This document shows, piece by piece, positions 35,990 through 45,800 of a DNA stretch of 64,000 bases. Both the position numbers and the translations under genes were made by a program. The stretch is from NCBI GenBank assembly GCA_021815405.1, contig JAKAGV010000001.1, forward strand, positions 310,001 to 374,000, written 5' to 3'. Position 1 is the first letter of the stretch; every line of letters begins with the position of its first letter. Under the pieces are notes generated by a model that worked only from the letters and a program-made list of their open reading frames with translations, did not search any database and had not been told where the DNA came from. This DNA comes from Bacteroidota bacterium (GTDB lineage Bacteria; Bacteroidota; Ignavibacteria; Ignavibacteriales; Ignavibacteriaceae).

Positions 35990-37641
35990 GTAAGTATCTC
36001 GAATTTAATACTCCTGCAAGCAAAGAAGCAAAACAGTTAGCTTCCGATTTTAATTTGTCGAATCACGGTTTCAATTATCTTGACCGCGTTTATTGGAATC
36101 TTCCCATCTCTTCGCTTTATGAAGAAGCAGTTTTCAGAAATGAAGGGCATGTTTCTGAAGGCGGACCTTTCGTTGTTAAAACTGGTAAGCATACCGCACG
36201 CGCTGCAGCGGATAAATTTATTGTAAGTGAAGAATCATCTGATAAAAGCATCTGGTGGGGAGTTCACAACCGTCCGTTCAACCTTGAAAAATTTAACTCG
36301 CTGATGCAAAGGCTTGAAGCTTATGCGCAGGGAGAAGAATTTTTTGTTCAGGATTGTTATGTCGGTGCTGATCCCGAATACAGGATGCCAATCAGAATTA
36401 TTACTGAGAAGGCATGGCATAGTTTGTTTGTCAGGAATATGTTCATAACGACAAGCAACCCAGATGAATTAAAAAAGTTTATTCCGGAGTTCACTGTTAT
36501 TGCAGCGCCTGGATTTAAGGTAGATCCTAAAATTGACGGAACAAGAACTGAGACAGGAATCGTATTAAATTTTGATGCGCGGACAGCTATCATTGCTAAC
36601 TCTCTTTACGCGGGAGAAATTAAGAAATCAATTTTTACTGTATTGAATTATCTTCTGACATACAGAGATGTGCTTCCGATGCATTGCTCTGCCAATGTTG
36701 GCAAAGACGGAGATGTTGCTTTGTTCTTCGGTTTGAGTGGAACAGGTAAGACAACATTATCCGCAGATCCGAAAAGAAGATTAATCGGCGATGACGAGCA
36801 TGGCTGGAGCCCTTACGGCATATTTAATTTCGAAGGCGGCTGTTATGCTAAAGTTATTCGACTCTCTGAAGAAAGTGAACCGGAAATTTTTGCTACAACG
36901 AAACGATATGGTACAATACTTGAAAATGTTGTGTACGATCCGGTAACGCGTAAGATTGATTTGAATGATGATTCTATTACCGAAAACACGCGGGCATCAT
37001 ATCCGTTGGATTTTATTCCAAACACTGTTCCTGAAGGTTATGTTAGAACCCATCCAAAGAATGTTATATTGCTGACTTGCGATGCAACAGGAACTCTGCC
37101 GCCGATTGCAAAGCTTAATCCAGAGCAAGCACAATATCATTTCATCAGTGGTTATACCTCTAAGATTGCAGGAACGGAAATCGGATTGGGTATTGAGCCG
37201 CAGATTACATTTAGTGCATGTTTTGGCGGACCGTTTATGGTTCGGCATCCATTTGACTATGCTGCACTGTTAAAAGAAAGATTGATGAAGCATAATGCTC
37301 AATGCTGGCTTGTAAATACCGGCTGGGTTGGCGGAAGATTTGGTGTCGGAAAACGAATCAGCATTAGGCATACAAGAAATCTATTGAATGCAGCACTCGA
37401 AGGTAAACTGGATAAGGTCGAATACAGAAAAGATAAATTATTCGGATTCGAAGTACCTTTAAGTTGTCCTGATGTTCCCAGCGACGTTCTCGATCCATCC
37501 AAATCATGGGGCAACCATGATGAATACTGGAAAAAGTACGATGCGCTTGCTGCAAGGTTTGTTGAGAACTTCAAGCTGTTTGCAAAAGGATGTTCCGAAG
37601 AAGTTCTAAAGGCAGGACCGAAGCGACTCTCACAAATTTAA
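35986..37641 (+). CDS. pckA: ATP-dependent phosphoenolpyruvate carboxykinase
   Basis: The 551-residue enzyme converts oxaloacetate and ATP to PEP, CO2 and ADP. The start is ATG 35986, overlapping the aminotransferase stop as ATGA; an upstream TTG at 35980 is less likely. The phosphate loop is GLSGTGKTT (249-257), followed by GDDEHGW(S), NFEGGCYAKV with metal ligands, and R(I)SI(R)HTR. The ATP-type P-loop and the RN(M)FI region place it in the ATP and not the GTP family. Translational coupling with the aminotransferase suggests shared control of oxaloacetate flow. Confidence 0.96.
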   Translation: MSKYLEFNTPASKEAKQLASDFNLSNHGFNYLDRVYWNLPISSLYEEAVFRNEGHVSEGGPFVVKTGKHTARAAADKFIVSEESSDKSIWWGVHNRPFNLEKFNSLMQRLEAYAQGEEFFVQDCYVGADPEYRMPIRIITEKAWHSLFVRNMFITTSNPDELKKFIPEFTVIAAPGFKVDPKIDGTRTETGIVLNFDARTAIIANSLYAGEIKKSIFTVLNYLLTYRDVLPMHCSANVGKDGDVALFFGLSGTGKTTLSADPKRRLIGDDEHGWSPYGIFNFEGGCYAKVIRLSEESEPEIFATTKRYGTILENVVYDPVTRKIDLNDDSITENTRASYPLDFIPNTVPEGYVRTHPKNVILLTCDATGTLPPIAKLNPEQAQYHFISGYTSKIAGTEIGLGIEPQITFSACFGGPFMVRHPFDYAALLKERLMKHNAQCWLVNTGWVGGRFGVGKRISIRHTRNLLNAALEGKLDKVEYRKDKLFGFEVPLSCPDVPSDVLDPSKSWGNHDEYWKKYDALAARFVENFKLFAKGCSEEVLKAGPKRLSQI

Positions 37642-37654
37642 AATTCATTCTTAA

Positions 37655-37690
37655 TTAACTTGCCGCTTGAATTAAAAGGCGGCAAGTTAA
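37655..37690. terminator. Hairpin after pckA
   Basis: A perfect 12-bp stem (ttaacttgccgc 37655-37666, gcggcaagttaa 37679-37690) with a 12-nt loop starts 13 bases after the stop codon. The following acttatcataattt is only partly U-rich. Confidence 0.65.
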
Positions 37691-37777
37691 ACTTATCATA
37701 ATTTACTTTATTCTTTCCAATTGTTTTTTTAGTTTCACGCAATTCAAAAAAATATTTGAAAGACTTAAAACTGATTT

Positions 37778-39217
37778 ATGATTGACAAATTAAAAGAGCT
37801 TGAGAAAATTTCAAGACTCCTCGAACCTTCACCTGAACAACGAAAATTACTTCTAGAAAAAGCAATTAATTATTCGGAAGAGTTTCTAAATTCTCTTACA
37901 ACAAAAAAAACTTATAACGGATCAGAAGATAATGGAAAGGGAATCTTTGATTTCCCTATAAATGATTCAACTAAAAATATCTCAGAAATCCTATCCATTC
38001 TAGATAAAAATGTTGATACACAGGGAATAAATCCGGCATCCGGCGGGCACTTAGGTTACATCCCTGGCGGCGGTATCTGGCATTCCGCGGTAGGAGATTT
38101 TTTAGCCGATATTACCAACCGCTACGCCGGAGTATTTTTTGCCTCGCCAGGCGCTGTGAGAATGGAGAATCATCTCCTAAATTGGATGGCTGAAATTATC
38201 AGCTATCCAAAATCATCCGGCGGAAACTTAACCTCAGGCGGAAGTATTTCTAATCTTATTGCGATTGTTGCTGCACGCGATGCTTTTAAAATTAAATCTA
38301 GGGAAGTTGAGAAGTGCGTTGTTTATTATACTTCTCAAGCACATCATTCGGTTGAGAAATCTCTAAGGATAGCAGGTCTTAATGAATGCATAAAACATTT
38401 TATTCCTTTAGATGAAAACTTTAAAATGAATGCTGATGAGCTTGAGAGCTCGATAGTAAAGGATAGAGAAGCGGGTCTGAAACCATGGCTTATTATTTCA
38501 TCTGCGGGCACTACCGATGTAGGCGCTGTGGATCCTCTAGACGAAATCGGAAACATTGCCGATAAGTATAATCTCTGGCATCATGTTGATGCTGCTTACG
38601 GCGGATTCTTTATTTTAAGTGAAACCGGAAAAGAAATTTTAAAGGGACTAAATAACTCCGATTCAATAGTTATGGATCCGCATAAAGGACTGTTTCTACC
38701 TTACGGTTCCGGTGCTGTACTGATTAGGGATAAAAAGCTTTTATACAAGGCATTCGGTTATCAAGCCGGATATATGCAGGATGCCCTAGCACAGAATGAA
38801 GAGCTTTCCCCTGCGGATTTATCGCCTGAACTTTCAAAGCACTTCAGAGGGCTTCGACTTTGGCTTCCTTTAATGTTTCTTGGAACTAAGCCATTCAGCG
38901 CGGCGCTTGAAGAAAAAATTCAGCTTGCAAGATATGCGCATTTAAAGCTAAGAGAGTTTAAGAACATCGAGCTTGGACCTATGCCGCAGCTTTCAGTTGT
39001 AACTTTTAGGATTGAACCTCCTGGAGGTGATGCCAATATCTTTAATAAAAAACTTCTTGAAGAAATTCATAAAGACGGAAGAGTCTTTCTTTCTTCCACT
39101 ATTCTTAACGGCAAGTTTATATTACGGATGGCAATTTTATCTTTTAGAACTCACCTCAAAGAAATTGATCTGACTCTTGAAATATTAAAAGAGAAAATTA
39201 GATTTTTATTGAAGTGA
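37778..39217 (+). CDS. PLP-dependent amino-acid decarboxylase, group II
   Basis: The 479-residue enzyme matches the aromatic-L-amino-acid/glutamate decarboxylase fold: GHLGYIPGGG near the N-terminus, TSGGSISNL, AHHSVEKS (PLP stacking His), HVDAAYGGF with the PLP Asp, and the Schiff-base Lys303 in DPHKGL. Substrate (Tyr, Trp, Phe or other) cannot be set from sequence. It stands alone between two intergenic gaps with no amine transporter beside it. Confidence 0.9.
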   Translation: MIDKLKELEKISRLLEPSPEQRKLLLEKAINYSEEFLNSLTTKKTYNGSEDNGKGIFDFPINDSTKNISEILSILDKNVDTQGINPASGGHLGYIPGGGIWHSAVGDFLADITNRYAGVFFASPGAVRMENHLLNWMAEIISYPKSSGGNLTSGGSISNLIAIVAARDAFKIKSREVEKCVVYYTSQAHHSVEKSLRIAGLNECIKHFIPLDENFKMNADELESSIVKDREAGLKPWLIISSAGTTDVGAVDPLDEIGNIADKYNLWHHVDAAYGGFFILSETGKEILKGLNNSDSIVMDPHKGLFLPYGSGAVLIRDKKLLYKAFGYQAGYMQDALAQNEELSPADLSPELSKHFRGLRLWLPLMFLGTKPFSAALEEKIQLARYAHLKLREFKNIELGPMPQLSVVTFRIEPPGGDANIFNKKLLEEIHKDGRVFLSSTILNGKFILRMAILSFRTHLKEIDLTLEILKEKIRFLLK

Positions 39218-39332
39218 ACAGCTCCGGTTATTTTAGTCAGATAATTCTTAATCTTACTCGAATTTGTTTGTGTAAAATTACAATTAAAAGAACGTCAGAA
39301 GTTTAATATGAGCTAAGTAAAAAGGAATGTGA

Positions 39333-39653
39333 ATGGATTGGATTATTTTATTTGTTGCCGGTTTGTTCGAATCAGCCTGGGCAATCGGTATGAAATATTC
39401 AGATGGATTTACAAAATTATATCCAAGCATTTTTACAATTGTAACGATGGCAATAAGCGTTTATCTGCTTTCAGTTTCTATAAAAACGTTACCGGTAGGT
39501 ACTGCATATGCAGTTTGGACCGGCATAGGCGCAGTAGGAACAGCAACTCTCGGAATAATTTTATTTGGAGAATCAAAAGAACTGGTCAGGATAGGATTTA
39601 TCTTTTTAATTATTGTGGGAATTATCGGTCTTAGGATTTTCTCTTCTAAGTAA
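39333..39653 (+). CDS. SMR-family small multidrug/guanidinium exporter subunit
   Basis: The 106-residue protein has four membrane helices, the essential Glu13 in [11 protein letters not shown], and the [16 protein letters not shown] signature followed by [16 protein letters not shown] and the Gdx-type helix 2 fit the SugE/Gdx branch (guanidinium export) better than EmrE. SMR proteins work as antiparallel dimers and this one is a single gene, as expected for a dual-topology homodimer. No guanidine riboswitch was recognised upstream. Confidence 0.88.
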   Translation: MDWIILFVAGLFESAWAIGMKYSDGFTKLYPSIFTIVTMAISVYLLSVSIKTLPVGTAYAVWTGIGAVGTATLGIILFGESKELVRIGFIFLIIVGIIGLRIFSSK

Positions 39654-39736
39654 GAATTAGAATTTGATGAAAGCAATCCCGTTTTAATGTAAAATATTTT
39701 ATTATGCATTTGTGAATTATGAAAGGAAATTAAATA

Positions 39737-40204
39737 ATGACTGAGACAAGTGCCGGATTACTGATGTATTCGTTGAGCGGAGATAAACTAAAAGTTTTTC
39801 TGGTCCATCCCGGAGGACCTTTTTTCGTCAACAAGGATGATGGACATTGGGGAATACCAAAAGGACTTGTCGATAAAGATGAAGATCTTCTTGATGCAGC
39901 AATACGTGAGTTTAATGAAGAAACCGGCATTAGCCCTTATGGAGAATATGTCCCGCTCGGAACAATTCAGCAAAAGAACGGAAAGATTGTTTATGCATGG
40001 GCTTTTCAAACAAAGAATGACGGCAGGATTGAAACGAAGAGCAATACCTTTGAAATAGAATGGCCTCCTCATTCCGGTAAGAAACAGAAATTTCCTGAAA
40101 TAGACAAAGGAGAATTTTTTGCAATCGAAGAAGCAAAAACTAAAATGATCGGTGCTCAATATGAATTTATTGAAAGGCTGAGGAAGCATTTATCGGCTAA
40201 ATAA
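39737..40204 (+). CDS. Nudix hydrolase
   Basis: The 155-residue protein carries a complete Nudix box beginning at Gly48 (GLVDKDEDLLDAAIREFNEE, then TGI; Glx5Ex7REUxEExGU). The N-terminal ETSAGLLMYS...KVFLVHPGGPFF strand and the tail LGTIQQKNGKIVYAWAF with FPEIDKGEFF resemble the bacterial diadenosine-polyphosphate/NTP-type group often annotated as NUDIX domain protein. Substrate is unknown. Confidence 0.9.
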   Translation: MTETSAGLLMYSLSGDKLKVFLVHPGGPFFVNKDDGHWGIPKGLVDKDEDLLDAAIREFNEETGISPYGEYVPLGTIQQKNGKIVYAWAFQTKNDGRIETKSNTFEIEWPPHSGKKQKFPEIDKGEFFAIEEAKTKMIGAQYEFIERLRKHLSAK

Positions 40205-40251
40205 AATATCAATTATTTTAACGGTACAATATATTCTAATGGAGAAAAGAA

Positions 40252-41238
40252 ATGAAAATTTTTACCATCCTGGTTCTTTTGACGGTAACATGCCTGTTCT
40301 TTGATATGAGCGGAAAAGCGAAAGGAAAAAATTCGAAAGTCAGATCTGATAAATATACAATCGTTATACACGGCGGTGCCGGTACTATTAGTAAAGACCT
40401 TCCCGATTCAGTCAAGAAGGCTTATCTTAATTCATTAAAGAAAGCTCTGCAAATCGGAAAAGATATTCTTGCAAAAGGCGGGACGAGCATTGATGCAGTT
40501 GAAAAAGTTATAAATTATTTTGAGAACGACCCGAAATTTAATGCCGGTATCGGTGCTGTTTACACCTCTGCCGGCACTCATGAAATGGATGCTGCTATTA
40601 TGGATGGACGCGATCTTTCTTGCGGCGCTGTTGCCGGAGTTGAGCACATTGCTCATCCGATTTCATTGGCAAGATTAGTAATGGAAAAGACTCCGCACGT
40701 TCTTCTTGCTTACCAAGGTGCAGAAAAGTTTGCTGAATCGGTTGGAGTAAAACTTGTTCCGCAAAGTTATTTTGATACTCCGGAAAGATTGAAGCAGTTG
40801 AAAGAATATCAAAAGAAATTAAAGGAAGGGAAGCACGGAACAGTCGGCTGTGTTTGTCTTGATGAATACGGAAACCTTGCCGCCGGCACATCGACCGGGG
40901 GAATGACAAATAAATTACCCGGCAGGATTGGGGATTCACCTTTAATCGGCGACGGCACATATGCAAACAATAAAAACTGTGCAGTCTCATGTACCGGCTG
41001 GGGAGAAAAATTTATTAAACATACTGTAGCGTTCAATGTTTCAGCTTTAATGGAATATAAAAGAATGACATTGAAGCAAGCAGCCGATGAAATGATATAT
41101 AAGCAGCTTCAGTATGAAGACGGCGGATTAATTGCTGTTGATAGGAAAGGGAACTACGCAATGCCATTTAGTACTTCGGGAATGTTTAGAGGTGTTGCGA
41201 CTTCTTCAGGTACTTTTAAGGTGGCTATATGGAAATGA
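40252..41238 (+). CDS. Exported isoaspartyl peptidase / L-asparaginase (Ntn hydrolase)
   Basis: The 328-residue precursor begins with a hydrophobic segment (about 1-20) that looks like a signal peptide, followed by the family start YTIVIHGGAGTI. The autocleavage site is HGTVG with nucleophile Thr197; GTSTGGMTNKLPGRIGDSPLIGDGTYA gives the substrate-binding residues. The enzyme cleaves beta-aspartyl peptides and asparagine after autoproteolysis into alpha and beta chains. A signal makes this copy probably periplasmic. Confidence 0.92.
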   Translation: MKIFTILVLLTVTCLFFDMSGKAKGKNSKVRSDKYTIVIHGGAGTISKDLPDSVKKAYLNSLKKALQIGKDILAKGGTSIDAVEKVINYFENDPKFNAGIGAVYTSAGTHEMDAAIMDGRDLSCGAVAGVEHIAHPISLARLVMEKTPHVLLAYQGAEKFAESVGVKLVPQSYFDTPERLKQLKEYQKKLKEGKHGTVGCVCLDEYGNLAAGTSTGGMTNKLPGRIGDSPLIGDGTYANNKNCAVSCTGWGEKFIKHTVAFNVSALMEYKRMTLKQAADEMIYKQLQYEDGGLIAVDRKGNYAMPFSTSGMFRGVATSSGTFKVAIWK

Positions 41239-41297
41239 GATATAGAAAAAGCGGCTATGTCTTTTTAATTGTAGAGTTTGTTTTGCTAAGGGCAAAG

Positions 41298-41337
41298 AGC
41301 ATAGCGCAAAGCGTTGCTGTGCCTTTTGCGCTATGCT
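41298..41337. repeat. Perfect 13-bp inverted repeat, hairpin element
   Basis: Arms agcatagcgcaaa (41298-41310) and tttgcgctatgct (41325-41337) are exact complements around a 14-nt loop, in the 190-base gap between the asparaginase and DinB genes. The GC content of the stem is high for this genome. It has no U tract, so it reads as a REP-like element rather than a standard terminator. Confidence 0.6.
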
Positions 41338-41428
41338 AAGTTTAATGTTATTCGGTTCCGGCTTGACCGGCTCATGATGAAGAAAATATTTTAAGAACGA
41401 AATTTTAAATAAAATTAAGGAGACGATT

Positions 41429-41944
41429 ATGCAGAGACCAAAAGAAGGTGACTATGCGCCTTACCAGATTAGTTACATCAGCCTTATAGAAGGAAACAAT
41501 CCAAATGAGGCAATGCAGAAACAATTAATTGAAACGACTAAGTTATTTAGTTCTTTGCCGGAGAGTACCGGTGATTATTCTTATGCGGCAGGTAAGTGGA
41601 CGATTAAAGAAATGCTCGGACACATAATCGATACCGAAAGAATAATGGCATATCGTGCACTGTGTATTGCGCGGGGAGAGAAGCAGATTCTTCCAGGCTT
41701 TGAGCAGGATGATTATGTTAAAACTGCAAATTCCGGTAAAAGAAAAATTGCTGATCTCCTCGATGAATATAAAAAAGTTAGAGAAGCAAGCATTACATTA
41801 TTTAAAACCTTTGATGAAGAGATGATGAGCCGTAGAGGAAAAGTGAATACTTATGAAGTTACCGTAAATGCGCTGATGTATGTTATTCCCGGGCACGAAA
41901 AACACCATCTGAATATTTTGAAAGAGAAATATCTGAATAACTAA
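41429..41944 (+). CDS. DinB-family metalloprotein
   Basis: The 171-residue four-helix-bundle protein shows DinB_2 features: YAAGKWTIKEMLGHIIDTERIMAYR with one metal His, and the C-terminal PGHEKHHLNIL with two more. DinB/YfiT proteins bind a divalent metal and some act as thiol transferases; this one's substrate is not known. The SD aaggag precedes the ATG. Confidence 0.88.
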   Translation: MQRPKEGDYAPYQISYISLIEGNNPNEAMQKQLIETTKLFSSLPESTGDYSYAAGKWTIKEMLGHIIDTERIMAYRALCIARGEKQILPGFEQDDYVKTANSGKRKIADLLDEYKKVREASITLFKTFDEEMMSRRGKVNTYEVTVNALMYVIPGHEKHHLNILKEKYLNN

Positions 41945-42055
41945 AAAATCTTAGATGGCTATGTTTTCGAAACATTGGTAGTCGTGAAATAAATTAATTT
42001 TATTATCTTTTCAAGTCTATTTATCAAATATCTCATCATTTGTAAATTTTATTGT

Positions 42056-42826
42056 ATGAAAAAAATTTATTCTATCATTTGCTTTCTATTCATTTTATAT
42101 CTGCCCGTTAATGCACAGAGTGTCGATCAAATAATTTCCAAGTATGTAAAAGCCAGAGGCGGGTATCAGAAATTATTTTCGGTGCACAGCCAGCGTTTAA
42201 CCGGAACTATTTTATTCTCACCTAACGAAGCCGGACCTTTTTCGATTACAATGGAGCGCCCATTTAAGATGAGAGAGGAAATGATAATTCAAGGCAAAAA
42301 GATTATTAGAGTTTTGAATGGGAATTCCGGCTGGATAGTAAATCCATTCTCAGGAAAAAATGAAACACAGGCTTTGCCCGTGAGTATTGTTGAGAACATG
42401 CGCGGTGCATCCGATATTGACGGACCGCTTGTAGATTATCAAACCAAAGGTAATATTGTTCGTTTAATTGGAAAGGATACAGTTAACGGTAAAATAGCTT
42501 ATAAATTAAGAGTAATTCAGGGGAAAAATATCATCAGTTATATTTATATTGACCGGGCTTCAGGTCTTGAAGTGAAATGGGAAGGGGAAATCGGTGATAA
42601 AGGGAAAAAACATATGATGCAGTCCATATTCAGCAATTATAGAAAAGTGGATGGGGTAATGTATGCATGCAAGATTGTTTCCAGCACTCCGGGGACAAAT
42701 GCACAACAAATAATCATTATAAAAAAAGTAGAAGTTAATCCTAAATTAAATGAAAAGATTTTTAGTAAGCCTGAATTAGAAGAGAAACCTACGCCAAAGA
42801 AAATCAATTCGACAAAACAAAAATAA
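42056..42826 (+). CDS. Exported LolA-like / outer-membrane lipoprotein-sorting-type protein
   Basis: The 256-residue protein has a signal peptide (about 1-19, ending NAQS). The body (VDQIISKYVKARGGYQKLFSVHSQRLTGTI..., RPFKMREEMIIQGKKIIRVLNGNSGWIVNPFSG, YIYIDRASGLEVKWEGE...YRKVDGVMYACKI) is an unclosed beta barrel of the LolA/LppX-like type found in many Bacteroidota exported proteins. A role in lipid or lipoprotein handling is possible but unproven. The C-terminus is a Lys/Pro-rich tail. Confidence 0.75.
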   Translation: MKKIYSIICFLFILYLPVNAQSVDQIISKYVKARGGYQKLFSVHSQRLTGTILFSPNEAGPFSITMERPFKMREEMIIQGKKIIRVLNGNSGWIVNPFSGKNETQALPVSIVENMRGASDIDGPLVDYQTKGNIVRLIGKDTVNGKIAYKLRVIQGKNIISYIYIDRASGLEVKWEGEIGDKGKKHMMQSIFSNYRKVDGVMYACKIVSSTPGTNAQQIIIIKKVEVNPKLNEKIFSKPELEEKPTPKKINSTKQK

Positions 42827-42876
42827 GTTTGGAGGTATTCAGGCACCCAGTGTTTTCAAAAATTTCAGGTATCCTT

Positions 42877-45800
42877 TTACCTCAGCGACTCATCAATAAT
42901 ATTTAGAAGCTGTGCTTTTGTAAACGGTTTGGAAAGATAATTAGATAACCCGGCAGCAAGGAATTTTTCTTTATCGCCTTTCATTGCATAGGCAGTTATT
43001 GCAATAATAGGAATAGTCTTATAAACGGTATTTTTCCTAATCTCCTTTGCGGCATCAGTTCCATTCATCCCGGCGCCAAGATTTATATCCATTAAAATAA
43101 TATCATACTTATTTAGCGATGATTTTTGAATAGCATCCTTAGCGTTAGAAGCCGTATCAACATCAAACTTGGCTTTTAAATACATCCCGGTTAAAAGCTG
43201 TGAAGTCTCATCGTCTTCAACGAGAAGGATATTTAATCTTTTATTTTCCATTTCCAAATTTACATTTTTTTCAGATGGATTGATATGATGAGAATTCAAG
43301 GCATTTAGTCCCATCTTCTGGCTGGTTTGAATTTCAGGATTTCCGGCAGCATCATTTACGTACAGGTCAACAGGAAGCCTTACCGTAAATATAGAGCCTT
43401 TGCCCTCTTCGCTTTCAACAAATATTTCGCCTCCAAGTCTATCGACATATTTTTTTGTTATTGTTAATCCTAGCCCGGATCCTTCAAACTTTCTGGAATA
43501 GCCTTCGCTTACCTGCCTAAACTCGTTGAAGATATAATTTATACTTTCCTTTGGAATGCCGATTCCGGTGTCAATAACCTTTATAACAATCGTGTTTTTA
43601 TCCGCATAATTTTCTTTTTCAATTTGTACAACAACTTTGCCTTTCAGAGTAAATTTAACCGCATTATTTACGATGTTCTCAATTATTTCGGTAAAAATCT
43701 TTTTGTCCAGTTTAACCTCCAATGAGGAATGTTCGGATAGTAAACTTAGTGATAAGCCTTTTTTATCGGCAACATTTTTAAGAAGCTTCAATATCTCTTT
43801 TATCGTTTCAATTGCATCGAAGGGTTCTGGAACTACTTCTATTTTATCAGATTCAATTCTTGAAAGGTCAAGGATTAAATTTAAAGTTTCCAGAAGCCTG
43901 TTGCCGCTATTTAAAATAGTTTCGGTCATTTCTTTTTGATCTTTATTAGTCAGCTCATCATTTAGTATCTGTGAAAAGCCTAAAATACCTATCAGAGGAG
44001 TGCGCAGTTCATGGCTCATGTTAGCAAGGAAGTTTGATTTAAGGCGGCTCATCTCCTCGGCTCTTTCCTTTGCCCATAATATTTCTGCTTCTGCTATTTT
44101 CCTTTCGGTAATATCCAATAAAATTCCGAAGATGGAAACCGATTTACCATCCTCATTTTGTCCGAGTTCCACATTTTGAAGTACCCAGACTTCCTCACCG
44201 TTTTTTTTCTTAAAACAAACTTCATGATTTCGCAGCTCCTTCATCTCGATTATTTTATATATATGCTTTTTTCTATCTTCGCTGTTAAAATAAAGTTGGT
44301 TAGCATTAAGCTTATAAATTTCTTCGGGGGATGAATAGCCGTATATATCTGCAAATGTCTGGTTGCATGAAGTCACTTTCCCATCTAGTGTAGAAGTAAA
44401 AACACCGGCTAAGTTCTTCTCGAAAAGCATCCTGTATTTCTTTTCGCTTTCTCTTAGTGCAAGCTCGGCGACTTTCTTGTCATTTATATTTTCTACCATT
44501 GTTATAAAGTATATAATATCTCCTTTATCATTTCTGATTGCAGTAGATGTCAAGTTAACCCATATAATGTTTCCATTTTTGTGTATGTATCTTTTTTCAA
44601 AATTTACCACATCAGCATCTGGAGAAATAGTCTGAAGGACTTTTTCTTGAGAAAGGTTTTTATCTTCTTCACAAGTTATATCATAAATATTCATTTGTAA
44701 TAGTTCATTTTCAGAATAGCCAAGTAGTTTCTTCATAGTCGAATTGGAATCCAAAAACATACCTTCAGGTGCGACCCGCGCAATTCCAATCGGAGCCGAT
44801 TCAAATAAGTTCCGGTAAAGCTCTTCACTTTCTTTTAGCAGTTCCAGTGCATTTGTCTTTTCTTCGGTAAGCTTTTTATTTGCTTCAAACTTTTCTGCAA
44901 GACTCATAGCCGAAGCAAGAAAGACCAAAAGCAGCTTCATAAGACTGATATATTCTTCTTTAATAGCATTTGGAGTTTTATATGCGATGTTTAGGACACC
45001 GACTATTTTATTATTATAAATGAGCGGGAAAACTAAAAGTGAATGTATTCCCATTATCTTAGCGCTTTCTTTATCTACGCGTTCATCTTTTTCTATATCC
45101 TGGCAAATAATAAATTCACCAGTTTTATAAGTGTAACCCGCAAGGCTTTTAAGCAGGCTTAGTTTTAAAGATTTAAAATCATTATAAATCCCGGAGGACA
45201 TTCTAAAGCTGATTGCACCATTATCAATTACACTGATGGACGCACCGTCTGCTTGAGTAATTTTTTGAGCATTATTCAGAATTAAGTTCATTATATTCTC
45301 AATGTCGAAGTGTGCTGAAAGAATATTTTGCTCTACTGAAATAACTGTCTCTAGCTGGGAGCTATATTTCTTTACTCTTTCTTCAGCGGACTTTAGTTCA
45401 GTAATATCTGCATGAGAGACTATAATTCTTACTGGACCATTACCCTCAAACTTGTTTGCTATTCCGATAAACCATTTTACACCGGTGCTTAGAGAGCAAC
45501 TATATTCCTGCAAGTATTCTTTTGAAATTCCGTTCATTACAGACATTATACCATGAGTAAATTTTAAAGCATCGGCATTGCTGCGGCATTTTTCAAGATA
45601 ATTATCACCCACTTTCAATCCCTGTGGTAAAGGCGATTCAACAATGGAATTTTCTTCCCAACTCCGGTTCACAAAAATTATCTCGCCGCTTTCATTTATT
45701 ACGCTTAACGGATATCTTATTGAATCCAAAGTGGATCTTGAGAATCTCTCAGATTCTTTAAGTGCTAATTCTGCCTGCCTTCTTTTCTCTATTTCGTCCA

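Noticed and set aside
36997-37574. Antisense frames in pckA
   Set aside because: They mirror codon constraint in the strongly conserved pckA; no start context or homology is evident.
39218-39332. Possible guanidine riboswitch before the SMR transporter gene
   Set aside because: No ykkC-type conserved blocks, paired ACGR loops or pseudoknot could be recognised in this AT-rich 115-base gap.
39329-39634. Alternative plus-strand reading frame over the SMR gene
   Set aside because: It is rich in Cys, Arg and Asn with no family features, while the overlapping frame is a clear SMR protein.
40598-40990. Long antisense frame inside the asparaginase gene
   Set aside because: Composition is not protein-like (many Cys, Arg, His), and the sense strand carries every Ntn-hydrolase motif.
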